From the NCBI RefSeq assembly GCF_013322225.1, contig NZ_JAAMFB010000036.1, positions 1 to 41,245 of the forward strand: a stretch of DNA of 41,245 bases, in the 5' to 3' direction. Positions 19,807-28,056 of the stretch are shown here, piece by piece. Positions within the stretch are counted from its first letter, which is position 1. Each line of letters begins with the position of its first letter. This stretch comes from Agrobacterium larrymoorei. Lineage in GTDB: Bacteria > Pseudomonadota > Alphaproteobacteria > Rhizobiales > Rhizobiaceae. The translations under genes and the position numbers were made by a program. Under the pieces are notes generated by a model, which worked only from the letters and a program-made list of their open reading frames with translations, had not been told where the DNA came from and ran no database searches.

Positions 19807-19837
19807 ACCATCCATCCACAATTTACGGATGGATGGT
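19807..19837. other. 11-bp hairpin downstream of the EAL gene
   Basis: ACCATCCATCC (19807-19817) and GGATGGATGGT (19827-19837) form a perfect 11-bp stem with a 9-base loop, 39 bases beyond the stop of the leftward EAL gene. No T-run follows on the minus strand, so it may be a terminator-like or mRNA-stabilising hairpin rather than a classical terminator. The remainder of 19521-19875 has no intact gene. Confidence 0.45.
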
Positions 19838-19875
19838 TTCCAGCGCACCCCCTCTATAGGTTTCATGCGTTTCGA

Positions 19876-21726
19876 TTACCGTGGTCCCATCATTCCGATC
19901 GATAATTCAGTTTGAAGCTCAATATCGTCGCCAAAAGAACTGTCCTCAAGCGCAGATCGGTTGCGGCCGTTCAGTCCTGCGATCTTGTTCGCTAATAGCC
20001 AGCCGAGGAAGGCATCGCTGCCAAGCGGACGACTGATCCAATAGCCCTGAAGCTCGTCGCAGCCCATCGTGGCCAAAAGATCGGCCTCTTCGCGCGTTTC
20101 CACTCCTTCTGCCACCACCTCGTAACCGAGGCTGTGCGACAGGGCGATCATTGACCGAACGAGAACGCGCTCCCGGTTGCCCTCCTTCATGTCGCTGATG
20201 AAGGACCGGTCGATTTTGACGACTTCGGCGGGAAGCTTTTGCAGATAGGCAAGGCTGCTGTAACCCGTACCGAAATCGTCGATGGAGAAGCGAATCCCGG
20301 AATTGGTCATCTCGGTCAGAAGATCGAGCGCCGAGGTCGTGTCCAGCATCATTGCCGATTCTGTCAACTCGAATTCGATCTGGTTGCACGCCACGCCGAA
20401 TTCATCGAGTATCGCATTGAGACGCTTGAAGAAATCGTTCTCCTGCAAATTGACTGCGGACAAGTTGATGGACAGCTTGATGTGCAGGCCATCCGCGTTC
20501 CACAAAGACAGCTGGCGAATTGCCGCCATCACCACCCATTGGGTCAAAGGTCGGGCAAAAGCAGACGCCTCAATGACCGGAATGAACTCGGCGGGCGAGA
20601 CAGTGCCAAGCGTTGGATGGTTCCAGCGCAACAGGACTTCCGCGCTCTTGTAGCCGCCATTTACGGCATCGACACGCGGCTGGAATACCAGCGACAGCTG
20701 CCCCTTCTCTTCCAGTGCAGTGGGAAAATCCCGCTGGATGACAAAGTTACGCTGATGACGGACATCGGTTTCGGCTGAGAAGTAGGCGATTTTGCTATCG
20801 CTGTCGCGGGCATCTTGGACCGCGCTTTGAAGCGAGCGCAGGATTTCTTCGGTGACGACAGTGCTGGCGGGCGTGAACTGCATGGAGCCGATGGACGGCG
20901 TGGCGACGATCTGGAGTTCAAGCTCTGCATTGAGCGAAGCGATGATCCCATTGAGAAAAGCTTCATGCTCCGGTAGCGACATCGTTTCGGGGCCGAGAAA
21001 CGCGAACTGGGTGGGCGCAACGTGATAGGCATGCGCATCTTCGCCGAGATGCTGCTTGAGAATATAAGCAACCTTTTCGACCATGCCATCCACATGCGAC
21101 AGGCCGACGACGCGCAGCATGCGGTCGAACTGGGATGTCTGTGCAAGATCAAGCAGGCTGATGATGCGCGACTGGCCGTTGCAATTATGGCAAAGGTCGC
21201 CGAGATCGCTGAGCAGTTGATAACGGTTGGGGAGGCCGCTGGAAGGTTCGATTCGGCCGAGAGAATGTTGCAGCTCGACCTGGTCCATCACCATGGCGGC
21301 GAGATCGGACAGCGTCTGCACCTGTTCGTCAGTCACGTCGAAGGGTTCGGTTCCAAGCACGCAAAGTGCACCAAGACCATGGCCCTTCGGTGTCAGCAGC
21401 GGGACGCCGCAGTAGAAGCGAATGCCGGCATTGCCGAGCGTGCTGTCTGCATAGAACGGATCGGCGGCGAAGTCGCGTATGACCACCGGCGCGCAGGTTT
21501 CGGCGACCTGCGCGCAAGGGGCTTTGGCGCGCGGGATTTGATTATGGTCGACGCCGACCTTAGACTTGAACCACTGGCGGTTCACATCTGTAAGCGAGAT
21601 CGCTGCGATTGGCAGTCCGAAATAATTGGCGACCAACCGGGTAATACGGTCGAAATTTTCGCTGGGCATCGTGTCGAGGAGACGCAAATTCTTGAGAGCG
21701 GCAACACGGGCGGATTCGTCATGCAT
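19876..21726 (-). CDS. GAF-GGDEF(degenerate)-EAL cyclic-di-GMP phosphodiesterase
   Basis: This protein of about 616 residues has a GAF domain at about 10-150 (LPIAAISLTDVNRQWFKSK, FYCGVPLLTPKGHGLGALCV). A GGDEF-like domain at about 165-330 has lost its signature (APTQF in place of GGDEF). An EAL domain follows at about 345-590. EAL catalytic motifs are present: EVLLRW, NLSAVNL, FELTES, DDFGTGYSSL, EVVKIDRSFI, VVAEGVET and LQGYWISRPL. It is therefore predicted to hydrolyse cyclic-di-GMP, with the GGDEF part at most regulatory. I chose ATG 21726 (MHDESARVAAL) because GAF proteins of this type begin so; the longer start at 21786 lacks a ribosome binding site. It has no membrane segment and is cytosolic. 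Confidence 0.9.
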   Translation of the reverse strand: MHDESARVAALKNLRLLDTMPSENFDRITRLVANYFGLPIAAISLTDVNRQWFKSKVGVDHNQIPRAKAPCAQVAETCAPVVIRDFAADPFYADSTLGNAGIRFYCGVPLLTPKGHGLGALCVLGTEPFDVTDEQVQTLSDLAAMVMDQVELQHSLGRIEPSSGLPNRYQLLSDLGDLCHNCNGQSRIISLLDLAQTSQFDRMLRVVGLSHVDGMVEKVAYILKQHLGEDAHAYHVAPTQFAFLGPETMSLPEHEAFLNGIIASLNAELELQIVATPSIGSMQFTPASTVVTEEILRSLQSAVQDARDSDSKIAYFSAETDVRHQRNFVIQRDFPTALEEKGQLSLVFQPRVDAVNGGYKSAEVLLRWNHPTLGTVSPAEFIPVIEASAFARPLTQWVVMAAIRQLSLWNADGLHIKLSINLSAVNLQENDFFKRLNAILDEFGVACNQIEFELTESAMMLDTTSALDLLTEMTNSGIRFSIDDFGTGYSSLAYLQKLPAEVVKIDRSFISDMKEGNRERVLVRSMIALSHSLGYEVVAEGVETREEADLLATMGCDELQGYWISRPLGSDAFLGWLLANKIAGLNGRNRSALEDSSFGDDIELQTELSIGMMGPR

Positions 21727-22113
21727 AGCAAGTGTCCAGTCGCAGGCACACGCTGTGCGGCGATAAACAAGAAAACAAATCGACATTTTTAGGAGCTATG
21801 CTGGCCTACTGCAAAAATCAACGTCGTCTGCAGGATGGCTAGATTTCAAGCATCATGCCTGGAGCTTTATAAGAATTAGGCCTCATTCTTATGCGCAATA
21901 ACTATGACAATGGTAAATGGTTCAAACCGAAATGAATTGTTGGTTATCGCTGCATTAACGGGAACATTTATTTAAATAATCAGAGGTAACACGTCCGCGA
22001 AACAATATTATGCCTCATCCAAATGTCGTCTTGTCTGCGCAAGCATTATTTGGGAAGCGCCGGGCAACACTAGAAGTGTTCTTTGCATAATTCCTGTAGG
22101 CGCCGCTCGTTTT
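21727..22113. other. Intergenic region upstream of the EAL gene, no gene seen
   Basis: This stretch of about 390 bases is AT-rich around 21870-22010 and probably contains the promoter of the leftward EAL gene. No open frame with a ribosome binding site or recognisable product is present. Confidence 0.4.
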
Positions 22114-22305
22114 ATGTTGAGCGAGGAAACCCGCGACCGCCTTCTTGATAAGACGATCCTTGCCGTCACAGAAAACCCTGGCCTCGTTGACCCGGAAAAC
22201 ATCGAACAATCGTTGGCATGGGTGATCGATTACAGTCCTGATTCTTCCGGTTGGACCGCGATTAGAATCCCTATTCTCGTTCACCCGACCGAGGTCGAAA
22301 TATAA
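22114..22305 (+). CDS. Small hypothetical protein (63 aa)
   Basis: The frame starts at ATG 22114 and encodes a 63-residue soluble protein (MLSEETRDRLLDKTILAVTE, NIEQSLAWVIDYSPDSSGW). There is no clear ribosome binding site. Its 3' end is duplicated as a decayed copy at 15119-15183, which supports a real gene family. It may be distantly related to the product at 16194-16409. Function unknown. Confidence 0.4.
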   Translation: MLSEETRDRLLDKTILAVTENPGLVDPENIEQSLAWVIDYSPDSSGWTAIRIPILVHPTEVEI

Positions 22306-22535
22306 ATGTCAGTTTGATCACTTGACGCTTTTCGGTGATGATTTCGGTGGTGGATTTGAGGTGCGCAGCTGGCATATGGTGGAAATTGGTTCTTCATCGG
22401 GCGTGCCTAGAAGGCTTGATACATCTTTTGAAAATTTATTCAAAACATGATTGAGGCCCCAGATCGGCGGAGATCTCGACCTCCAGCGAACCTTCCTAAC
22501 AGATTCAATTGCTTAGGGAAGGGAGGAGCACACCG

Positions 22536-22649
22536 ATGGTTCGAGTCCTTTCAAGGCGGGCGCTACGGCTGCTTCGCGCATTGCCTTTGGTAACAATAAC
22601 ACTCTTCCGAGAAGCGGTCGCTTCGCTTGTCACGCTTTTCAAACACTAA
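22536..22649 (+). CDS. Possible small basic protein (37 aa)
   Basis: ATG 22536 follows a strong GGGAGGAG at 8 bases and opens a 37-codon frame. The product is basic, then hydrophobic (MVRVLSRRALRLLRALPLV, ITLFREAVASLVTLF), and would form an amphipathic or membrane-associated helix. The strong ribosome binding site is the main support. It has no relatives I know. The flanking stretches 22306-22535 and 22650-22834 show nothing else. Confidence 0.3.
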   Translation: MVRVLSRRALRLLRALPLVTITLFREAVASLVTLFKH

Positions 22650-22834
22650 TAGTTTCGAGGTTGCGATTGGCCGATGGATTGGGGCAGCGAGCGGCCTGAG
22701 TTTGGTTAACAGCTTCTCACGCTTCAAAAATTTGCGACAAGCCGCATTAATAACTGAGCGCGGAGGCTATACCGTTTTCTATACGTTTTATCAGACTCAT
22801 GTAACCGCAGCGCGCGGCAGCCAAAATCTTGGTT

Positions 22835-23524
22835 TCAAAGCAAGGCGTCGACAGCCTCGGCGACACTACGTACGCATAAATCGGCGAAGGGCCTCGCAGC
22901 ATCGGTGTGCGACAGGTCCCTATCGATCAGTATGGTTTTCATGCCTAGCGCACGGGCACCTTCTAATTCGCGGTCCCCACCGTCTCCCACGAAAACGCAA
23001 TTCGCCGGAGTAACGCCTATCATCTTACAAATATGCTCATAAATCGCAGGTTCCGGCTTCATGGATCGGACTTCGTAGGAGAGGACGCTGGCTGTGACGA
23101 GCTCGTCGAGGCCACTCCTTCCTAATACCGCTTTAGAATGCGCCGACGCATTACTTGCAATTCCTGTCGCGATGCCTCCTTTGCGTAACCGAATGAGAGC
23201 CGAAGCGGAGTCGTTATAAACCTCGATAGCACTGTAAAACAATTCGATATTACGTGCGACGACCTCCCGCACCACATCGCGGTCTCGCTCCAAGTCGCAT
23301 AGGCGAGTTGTCTTCCAAACGCGTTCTTCCATACTTGATATTTCTCCCAGCATAGACGACCTGGACAGAGACCGGAATGCGGCCAAAAACGTGCCTGCAT
23401 CAATGCCGAGGTCCCTAGCCATCGTACGATAGAAAGGCCCGGTGAAGTCCTCCTTGAGCAATGTGAAGAAGAGGTCGAATATGACGCCGCGAGGCTGGCC
23501 GAGTGAGTTGAAGTGTCCTATCAT
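22835..23524 (-). CDS. HAD-superfamily hydrolase
   Basis: This 229-residue protein has the HAD motifs in order. Motif I is VIFDLFFTLL (nucleophile D17, with F at the position of the second Asp, as in haloacid dehalogenase-type members). Motif II is GIASNAS, motif III is the K of RSMKPEPAIYEHI, and motif IV is VFVGDGGDRELEGA. The cap lies between motifs I and II. Without the second Asp, phosphatase activity is less certain than in DxD members. ATG 23524 follows GAGAG. It is divergent from the phosphopantetheinyl transferase gene by only 32 bases, so the two share a promoter region and it probably marks the left edge of the biosynthetic cluster. The substrate is unknown. Confidence 0.85.
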   Translation of the reverse strand: MIGHFNSLGQPRGVIFDLFFTLLKEDFTGPFYRTMARDLGIDAGTFLAAFRSLSRSSMLGEISSMEERVWKTTRLCDLERDRDVVREVVARNIELFYSAIEVYNDSASALIRLRKGGIATGIASNASAHSKAVLGRSGLDELVTASVLSYEVRSMKPEPAIYEHICKMIGVTPANCVFVGDGGDRELEGARALGMKTILIDRDLSHTDAARPFADLCVRSVAEAVDALL

Positions 23525-23556
23525 TGTGTTCTCTCTTGCAATTCGGAATATGATTT

Positions 23557-24297
23557 ATGCCTGCTCCGCCCGAAGCCATATTTCTAGAAACGTTGCTTGC
23601 CCGGGTTGACCGAAGCTGGCGGGAATGCGGCTCGGTACTTCTGGTCGTTCGCTTCGATCCAGAGGCAGGCGGACTCACAGAGGCCGATGTCCCACTGACC
23701 GCGGCTGAGCGCCGCCGCTATGCAAGGCTTGCTATGCCGTCGGACAGACGGCGATTCCTGATGTCCCGACTGGCATTCAAGATGCTCGTCGAGCGAATAA
23801 GCGGAGAAGCTGCCTGCAAACTTGAGTTGGTTGCCGACACCTGCCATGGTCGACCGGTTCTGCGGGGCACAGAAGGGCTCGATATCAACATCTCTCATTC
23901 GGGTGGATGGGTAGCAATAGGTTGCTCGAGCACCGGCATCGTTGGCGTAGACGTTGAGGAGCAGACAACCGGAATGAGCAGCATTGCCAAGCTCATGCTG
24001 ACGCGTGGTGAGCGCGATTACTATGAGCAATTGGAGTCCACGGGAAAAGACACCGTCCTTCTGCGAACCTGGACCGTCAAGGAGAGTGTCGCAAAGTACT
24101 TCGGAAGCGGCCTGCCGTCTATGCTTAGCAGGATTGATTGTGCGTGGAATGGCGATCATCTTGCGGCTTTGAGCGTCGATGGTAGAGTCTCGCCGGATGT
24201 GGTCTTGACCGAGATCTCCGAACATGTGTGGTTGGCAGTAAGCCTTTCTCCGGGGAGCAAGCATCCTCGTCCCGTTTGCGTGGACCTGCGGTGTTAG
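23557..24297 (+). CDS. 4'-phosphopantetheinyl transferase, Sfp type
   Basis: This 246-residue protein matches the Sfp/EntD class that attaches phosphopantetheine from CoA to the conserved Ser of carrier proteins. The motifs are DINISHSGGW (109-118), GIVGVDVEE (127-135, magnesium-binding D and E) and RTWTVKESVAKYFGSGL (170-186, W-KE-K). It lies within the cluster, facing the formyltransferase gene tail to tail with 20 bases between. It presumably activates the free carrier (25247-25516) and the carrier domain in 32935-34509. A dedicated enzyme suggests the cluster can work independently of the host transferase. Confidence 0.9.
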   Translation: MPAPPEAIFLETLLARVDRSWRECGSVLLVVRFDPEAGGLTEADVPLTAAERRRYARLAMPSDRRRFLMSRLAFKMLVERISGEAACKLELVADTCHGRPVLRGTEGLDINISHSGGWVAIGCSSTGIVGVDVEEQTTGMSSIAKLMLTRGERDYYEQLESTGKDTVLLRTWTVKESVAKYFGSGLPSMLSRIDCAWNGDHLAALSVDGRVSPDVVLTEISEHVWLAVSLSPGSKHPRPVCVDLRC

Positions 24298-24317
24298 TTC
24301 CCCATCCAACAGCATTT

Positions 24318-25238
24318 TCACCGGTCGGCCACTCCGCCGATTTCTGTTAAAGCAAGCAGTTCACCGGTCGACTGCTTTCGCAACCGCGGTAATTGTATAG
24401 TGCCGCCGATAAAGTGGATGCCAGATCGGCAGCGCTCCAGCGTAACAACGTGATCAGCCTGTTTCACCTCGGGATCGCGCAAGCCGCGGTAGGAAACGAC
24501 GTCGAAAAGTTCACCTTCAATTTCGACAAACGCCGGAATAAGTTCAGTCTTAAGTGGTCGAAAGTCCATTGCTCGAAGAAACCGGTAGGCGATTTCAAAC
24601 TCTCCACCAATCGGAACTTTCCCATTGTTGGGGATCTCGCGCCCTAGGAAGAGACGCGACGATGGCCTCACAGTAACGGGGGAAGGGGTGACATCGGCAA
24701 CGAGCAGGTCGATTAACTCCGGGAACATATGAATCCCCACCTCGACACATCGGACGATAAGAGAATAAGCGGTCTCGTTTCCGCACAGAGGGAACCGTCG
24801 CTGAAGAACGTTCGCCCCTGCATCTATGCCCTTATCTGCGTCAATGAAGTGCCACGTGACCCCGTACTCCTCTTCGCCATTGTATATTGCCCACGAACAA
24901 ACATTTAGTCCACGATAGTCTGGCAGAAAACTGTTGTGAAAGTTGAGGGAACCTCGAGTGGGCAGCTCGAGGATTTCCTTTCTTAGGATGACGCGAGAGT
25001 TTACGTTGAGCAGGTAGTCGATGTGCAACTTGCGTAGATTTTCGATCTCGTCCTGCAACGAAGAGAGTTCGAAGATAGGAATATTCTCTCGGCTCGCGGT
25101 CCGCAGGAGTTGAGAATTAGCTAGCCGGTTGTCTACGCCCAGCGCAGCCACCTTGATGCGTGTATCGCCTAAAGCAATATTCAGACATTGATCGCCCATG
25201 GCGCCGTTCGCGATAAATGCAAGCCTAACCGGATCCAT
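24318..25238 (-). CDS. N-formyltransferase (Fmt-like)
   Basis: This protein of about 306 residues has a formyltransferase domain using 10-formyl-tetrahydrofolate. SLNFHNSFLPDYRG (about 97-110) supplies catalytic Asn99 and His101, and VTWHFIDADKGIDAG supplies Asp139. The N-terminal Rossmann-like half is present and the C-terminal 100 residues resemble the Fmt C-terminal barrel. I chose ATG 25238 (MDPVRLAFIANGA); an in-frame TTG 25250 overlaps the carrier protein stop. It is the last gene of the four-gene overlapping run hydrolase-A-carrier-formyltransferase. It is predicted to formylate an amine on the carrier-bound amino acid or a sugar; the substrate is not shown by the sequence. Confidence 0.82.
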   Translation of the reverse strand: MDPVRLAFIANGAMGDQCLNIALGDTRIKVAALGVDNRLANSQLLRTASRENIPIFELSSLQDEIENLRKLHIDYLLNVNSRVILRKEILELPTRGSLNFHNSFLPDYRGLNVCSWAIYNGEEEYGVTWHFIDADKGIDAGANVLQRRFPLCGNETAYSLIVRCVEVGIHMFPELIDLLVADVTPSPVTVRPSSRLFLGREIPNNGKVPIGGEFEIAYRFLRAMDFRPLKTELIPAFVEIEGELFDVVSYRGLRDPEVKQADHVVTLERCRSGIHFIGGTIQLPRLRKQSTGELLALTEIGGVADR

Positions 25239-25246
25239 AGCACAGC

Positions 25247-25516
25247 TCAAACTACATTATTCAGTGCAGGTGTGGGCAGCAGGAAGTTATCGACGATTGC
25301 ATTAACGGAGCTGAACTGTTCAAGTTCAACGGAATCCATATCCACCTCTTGGCCAGTAACCCGTTCGATCAACAGCACCAGTTGCATGAACTTAAGGGAA
25401 CTGACCAACCCGCTGTCGAAAAGATCTTCATCAAGATCCACGTCACGCATCCCGTCATTCAGGGTCTTAATCCAGTCGACGATCAACTGCGTCTGCTCTT
25501 TTATAGATTCCGTCAT
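25247..25516 (-). CDS. Stand-alone acyl/peptidyl carrier protein
   Basis: This 89-residue protein has a four-helix carrier fold. The phosphopantetheine Ser is in DSGLVSSLKFMQL, most likely Ser40 of the SSL that replaces the usual DSL. The substitution of Asp by Ser just before the attachment site is unusual. It overlaps the adenylation gene upstream by 4 bases and touches the formyltransferase gene downstream, so the three are translationally coupled. It is predicted to receive the aminoacyl group made by the adenylation enzyme. An alternative is a D-alanyl-carrier-like protein. Confidence 0.85.
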   Translation of the reverse strand: MTESIKEQTQLIVDWIKTLNDGMRDVDLDEDLFDSGLVSSLKFMQLVLLIERVTGQEVDMDSVELEQFSSVNAIVDNFLLPTPALNNVV

Positions 25517-27066
25517 TTTCCAAACTCCTCAAAAAGCGAACCGAGCAATTCCTGACTAGCGGCTCTGCGATCCTTCTTTCCGTTGCTGTTGAAATAAGCC
25601 CGTTGCAGCGACGAAATTCGTCTCGGCATCATGTAACTGGGTAAATGAGCAGCGCAGGCGCGCCTCACGTCCTCCAGGGAAACTCCTGGATGATAGACGC
25701 GTAGCTCCAGACTGGTTGCACCATCCACCTGAAGAGCAAAGGCATAGGCAACTGCTTCCACGAGGTGCCGCTCTACGGTCGCTTCGATGTCGAGCAGTTC
25801 GATCCTGAATCCGTTGACTTTAACCTGGTCATCGGTTCGGCCTTTAAAGACGTATCCAAATCTGTCCGAGAGTGCCACGATATCACCCGTCCGGTAGGCG
25901 CAAACCTTAGCGCCGTCGATCTCTAGCTTCGCGAACGCCTGATCGTTTCGGGATCGATCCAGATAACCTCCGAAAACTTGCCGCCCGCTTATGCATAACT
26001 GACCCGCGCCGTCGGCTTCGTCCTCTAGGTGGAAGCGCGAGTCACCAATGGGAAACCCGATCGGTACCGTGTTAAAGGAAAGCATCTCCAGATCCTGAGC
26101 ATTGCACCTGAAGCTCGATATAGCGATGGTCGCCTCGGTGGGGCCATAAAGGTTGATGAGGGTGGAACGCTCAGCCACTTTCAACCACTGCCGTGCATCG
26201 TTTGTGGTGAGGGCTTCTCCGCAAAACAAGCTGAGTCGCACACTATCTAGTGCCGCTCGGAGCCGCGACGAACCTATCAGGATCGAGCGGATGGCTGAGG
26301 GCACGCAGAAAAAAACGGAGATATTCTCGCGCATGATGTAGGCGCCCAAATTGAATGCGTCCCGTTTGGACGGAATGCAGAGGCATGCACCAGCCATCCA
26401 AGTTGCAAACATGTCGTGTACCGACAAATCGAATGATAGCTCGAATACCTGGGAACAGCGGTCACTGGGTCGGAGTGCGACGATATTACTAATAGCCGTA
26501 AGATAAGCGTCGAGCTGGCTATGACGGATAGGTATCCCCTTTGGAGTTCCGGTCGTGCCAGAAGTGAACAGAACGTAGGCGATCGGATCGTGGTTTTCAG
26601 TACCAGCCCCGTCGGCTGCCAAGGGCAAGTCCGGAAGCTTCCCTAGGATAGAGATTTCATTTGTTGTGCCCCCTATAGGCAAAATGATGGCATTGCGAAC
26701 CAGTCCCAGATCTATCAATGATTGCGCCCATCCGCGATCGGTTTCCGTGGCAACCAGGACGTCGGCATCCACTGCGTGTAAGATGCTTTCTACTCGGTCC
26801 GGCGGAAGAGCTGGGTTGATTGGAACGTATCCCAGTTCATGGACTACGCCGGTCAACGCCGCTAGGTAGGTGCCATAATGCTTCGTCGTTGCGACGAAGA
26901 AGCTCGATCTATCACTCAACCGACTGATATGCAGGAATAAATTTCGACTATCCTTCAACATCTCGTCATAGGTGCGCGTGCCATCTGGCGCCGATATCGC
27001 AGGAAATGTAGCGTGACACACAAAGGCTTCGACTATACGCGTTGATATCCGCGGCGCTTTACTCAT
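25513..27066 (-). CDS. Stand-alone NRPS adenylation enzyme
   Basis: This 517-residue amino-acid-activating enzyme of the ANL superfamily has core motifs A3 LFTSGTTGTPKG (166-177), A4 FDLSVHDMF (212-220), A5 NLYGPTEA (305-312), A7 YRTGD (391-395), A8 FKGRTDDQVKVNGFRIE (407-423) and A10 NGKKDR with the catalytic Lys497. Asp213 of A4 is the residue that binds the substrate alpha-amino group, so an alpha-amino acid is expected. By eye the specificity pocket reads D-L-H-F-L-C-L-I-A, which I cannot match to a known amino acid. It overlaps the carrier gene and the Cys-hydrolase gene by 4 bases each. Confidence 0.9.
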   Translation of the reverse strand: MSKAPRISTRIVEAFVCHATFPAISAPDGTRTYDEMLKDSRNLFLHISRLSDRSSFFVATTKHYGTYLAALTGVVHELGYVPINPALPPDRVESILHAVDADVLVATETDRGWAQSLIDLGLVRNAIILPIGGTTNEISILGKLPDLPLAADGAGTENHDPIAYVLFTSGTTGTPKGIPIRHSQLDAYLTAISNIVALRPSDRCSQVFELSFDLSVHDMFATWMAGACLCIPSKRDAFNLGAYIMRENISVFFCVPSAIRSILIGSSRLRAALDSVRLSLFCGEALTTNDARQWLKVAERSTLINLYGPTEATIAISSFRCNAQDLEMLSFNTVPIGFPIGDSRFHLEDEADGAGQLCISGRQVFGGYLDRSRNDQAFAKLEIDGAKVCAYRTGDIVALSDRFGYVFKGRTDDQVKVNGFRIELLDIEATVERHLVEAVAYAFALQVDGATSLELRVYHPGVSLEDVRRACAAHLPSYMMPRRISSLQRAYFNSNGKKDRRAASQELLGSLFEEFGK

Positions 27067-27920
27067 CGGTCGCCACCCAAATAGGCAGTGACATCGGCGA
27101 TCAAGGAGGGGTTATCAACTATCCCGTAGTGTCCACCTCCTGCATAAGTACTAAGGCCTATGCTAGGCTTGGCAGAGCGGATGGCTTCGAGATAGTCCGT
27201 TGAAACAGCCTCGTCATCCAGGCAATAAAAGGCGTGCAGTTCTCCTTTTACGCGACGAAGCACGTGGGTCTCGTCGTCGCAACGATAATCCCGCAACATC
27301 CGGGAATAGCCAACAATGGAGCGTGGGCTGGCCATGTGGGCCTTAGACAATGCTTCCTTTGACGCCACCGCAGGTCCTCCACGGTTTAGCACGCTGTGAA
27401 CGAACCTCGCTGCTCCTCCTTCGTCAGTTGCAGCTTTCATGAGCAACGGGACGAGGGCTGTTTCGTAAGGGCTTTGATGCGGCACGTGCAAGAGGTTAAA
27501 GTAGGGGCTGATCAATGCCGCGCGCGAGACAGCAAAGGGCAGTTCTGCCTGCAGTCGGGCAAGTACCGATGCGCCATTGCACAGAGTGACGGCTTGACAG
27601 TCCTCAAGGCCGAGATCGAACAGGCCGGCACGCAGGTGACCAAGTAACGCCCTATATGACTGAACGCGAGAAAAGAACGTGTCCCCATCGTCGCCGACAC
27701 GGCCGTATTCCCAGAGCACGACGGAATGCCCGGCCGCTACCAACGATAGACTGAGCGGGAGAAACAATGCCGACGAAACCCCAATGGCGTTGAAAATCAA
27801 AACGGGGGAGCGAGTGCCTGGGGAGGTGCGAGCAAACCGAATGAAGGCACTGTCATCTATGGGGGCAAAACTGGAGGAGACCGGAGTAAGTTCTTCCAGT
27901 GCTGCGATCGTTGCGTCCAT
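27063..27920 (-). CDS. Alpha/beta hydrolase with Cys nucleophile, possible aminoacyl carrier shuttle
   Basis: This 285-residue alpha/beta-hydrolase has the nucleophile elbow TLCNG, with Cys114 in place of Ser. The likely acid is Asp235 or Asp236 (YCLDDEAV) and the His is His264 (GGGHYGIV). Cys-type enzymes of this fold beside free A and carrier proteins include SyrC and CmaE, which move aminoacyl groups between carrier proteins; some NRPS thioesterases also use Cys. Here there are two separate carriers in the cluster, which fits a shuttle. The gene starts the four-gene overlapping run (overlap of 4 bases with the A gene). Thioesterase or editing activity is an alternative. Confidence 0.7.
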   Translation of the reverse strand: MDATIAALEELTPVSSSFAPIDDSAFIRFARTSPGTRSPVLIFNAIGVSSALFLPLSLSLVAAGHSVVLWEYGRVGDDGDTFFSRVQSYRALLGHLRAGLFDLGLEDCQAVTLCNGASVLARLQAELPFAVSRAALISPYFNLLHVPHQSPYETALVPLLMKAATDEGGAARFVHSVLNRGGPAVASKEALSKAHMASPRSIVGYSRMLRDYRCDDETHVLRRVKGELHAFYCLDDEAVSTDYLEAIRSAKPSIGLSTYAGGGHYGIVDNPSLIADVTAYLGGDR

Positions 27921-28056
27921 GGGTTAGGCCCTTTTCATTGGCAGCGTATTAATAGCTGCTGCGAGAGAAGAGGATATTTGTTGGCGTCTGGATCGGCCAA
28001 GCGGCCATGTTTCCCAGGGCGGTAAAGCAAAGGATACCCTTGCGCAGGTTCGTGCA

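Noticed and set aside
20239..20778. 179-codon plus-strand frame inside the EAL gene
   Set aside because: It is antisense to conserved EAL motifs; only the minus strand encodes recognisable protein.
22627..23013. 128-codon plus-strand frame
   Set aside because: Half of it lies antisense to the HAD hydrolase gene and it has no ribosome binding site or known motif.
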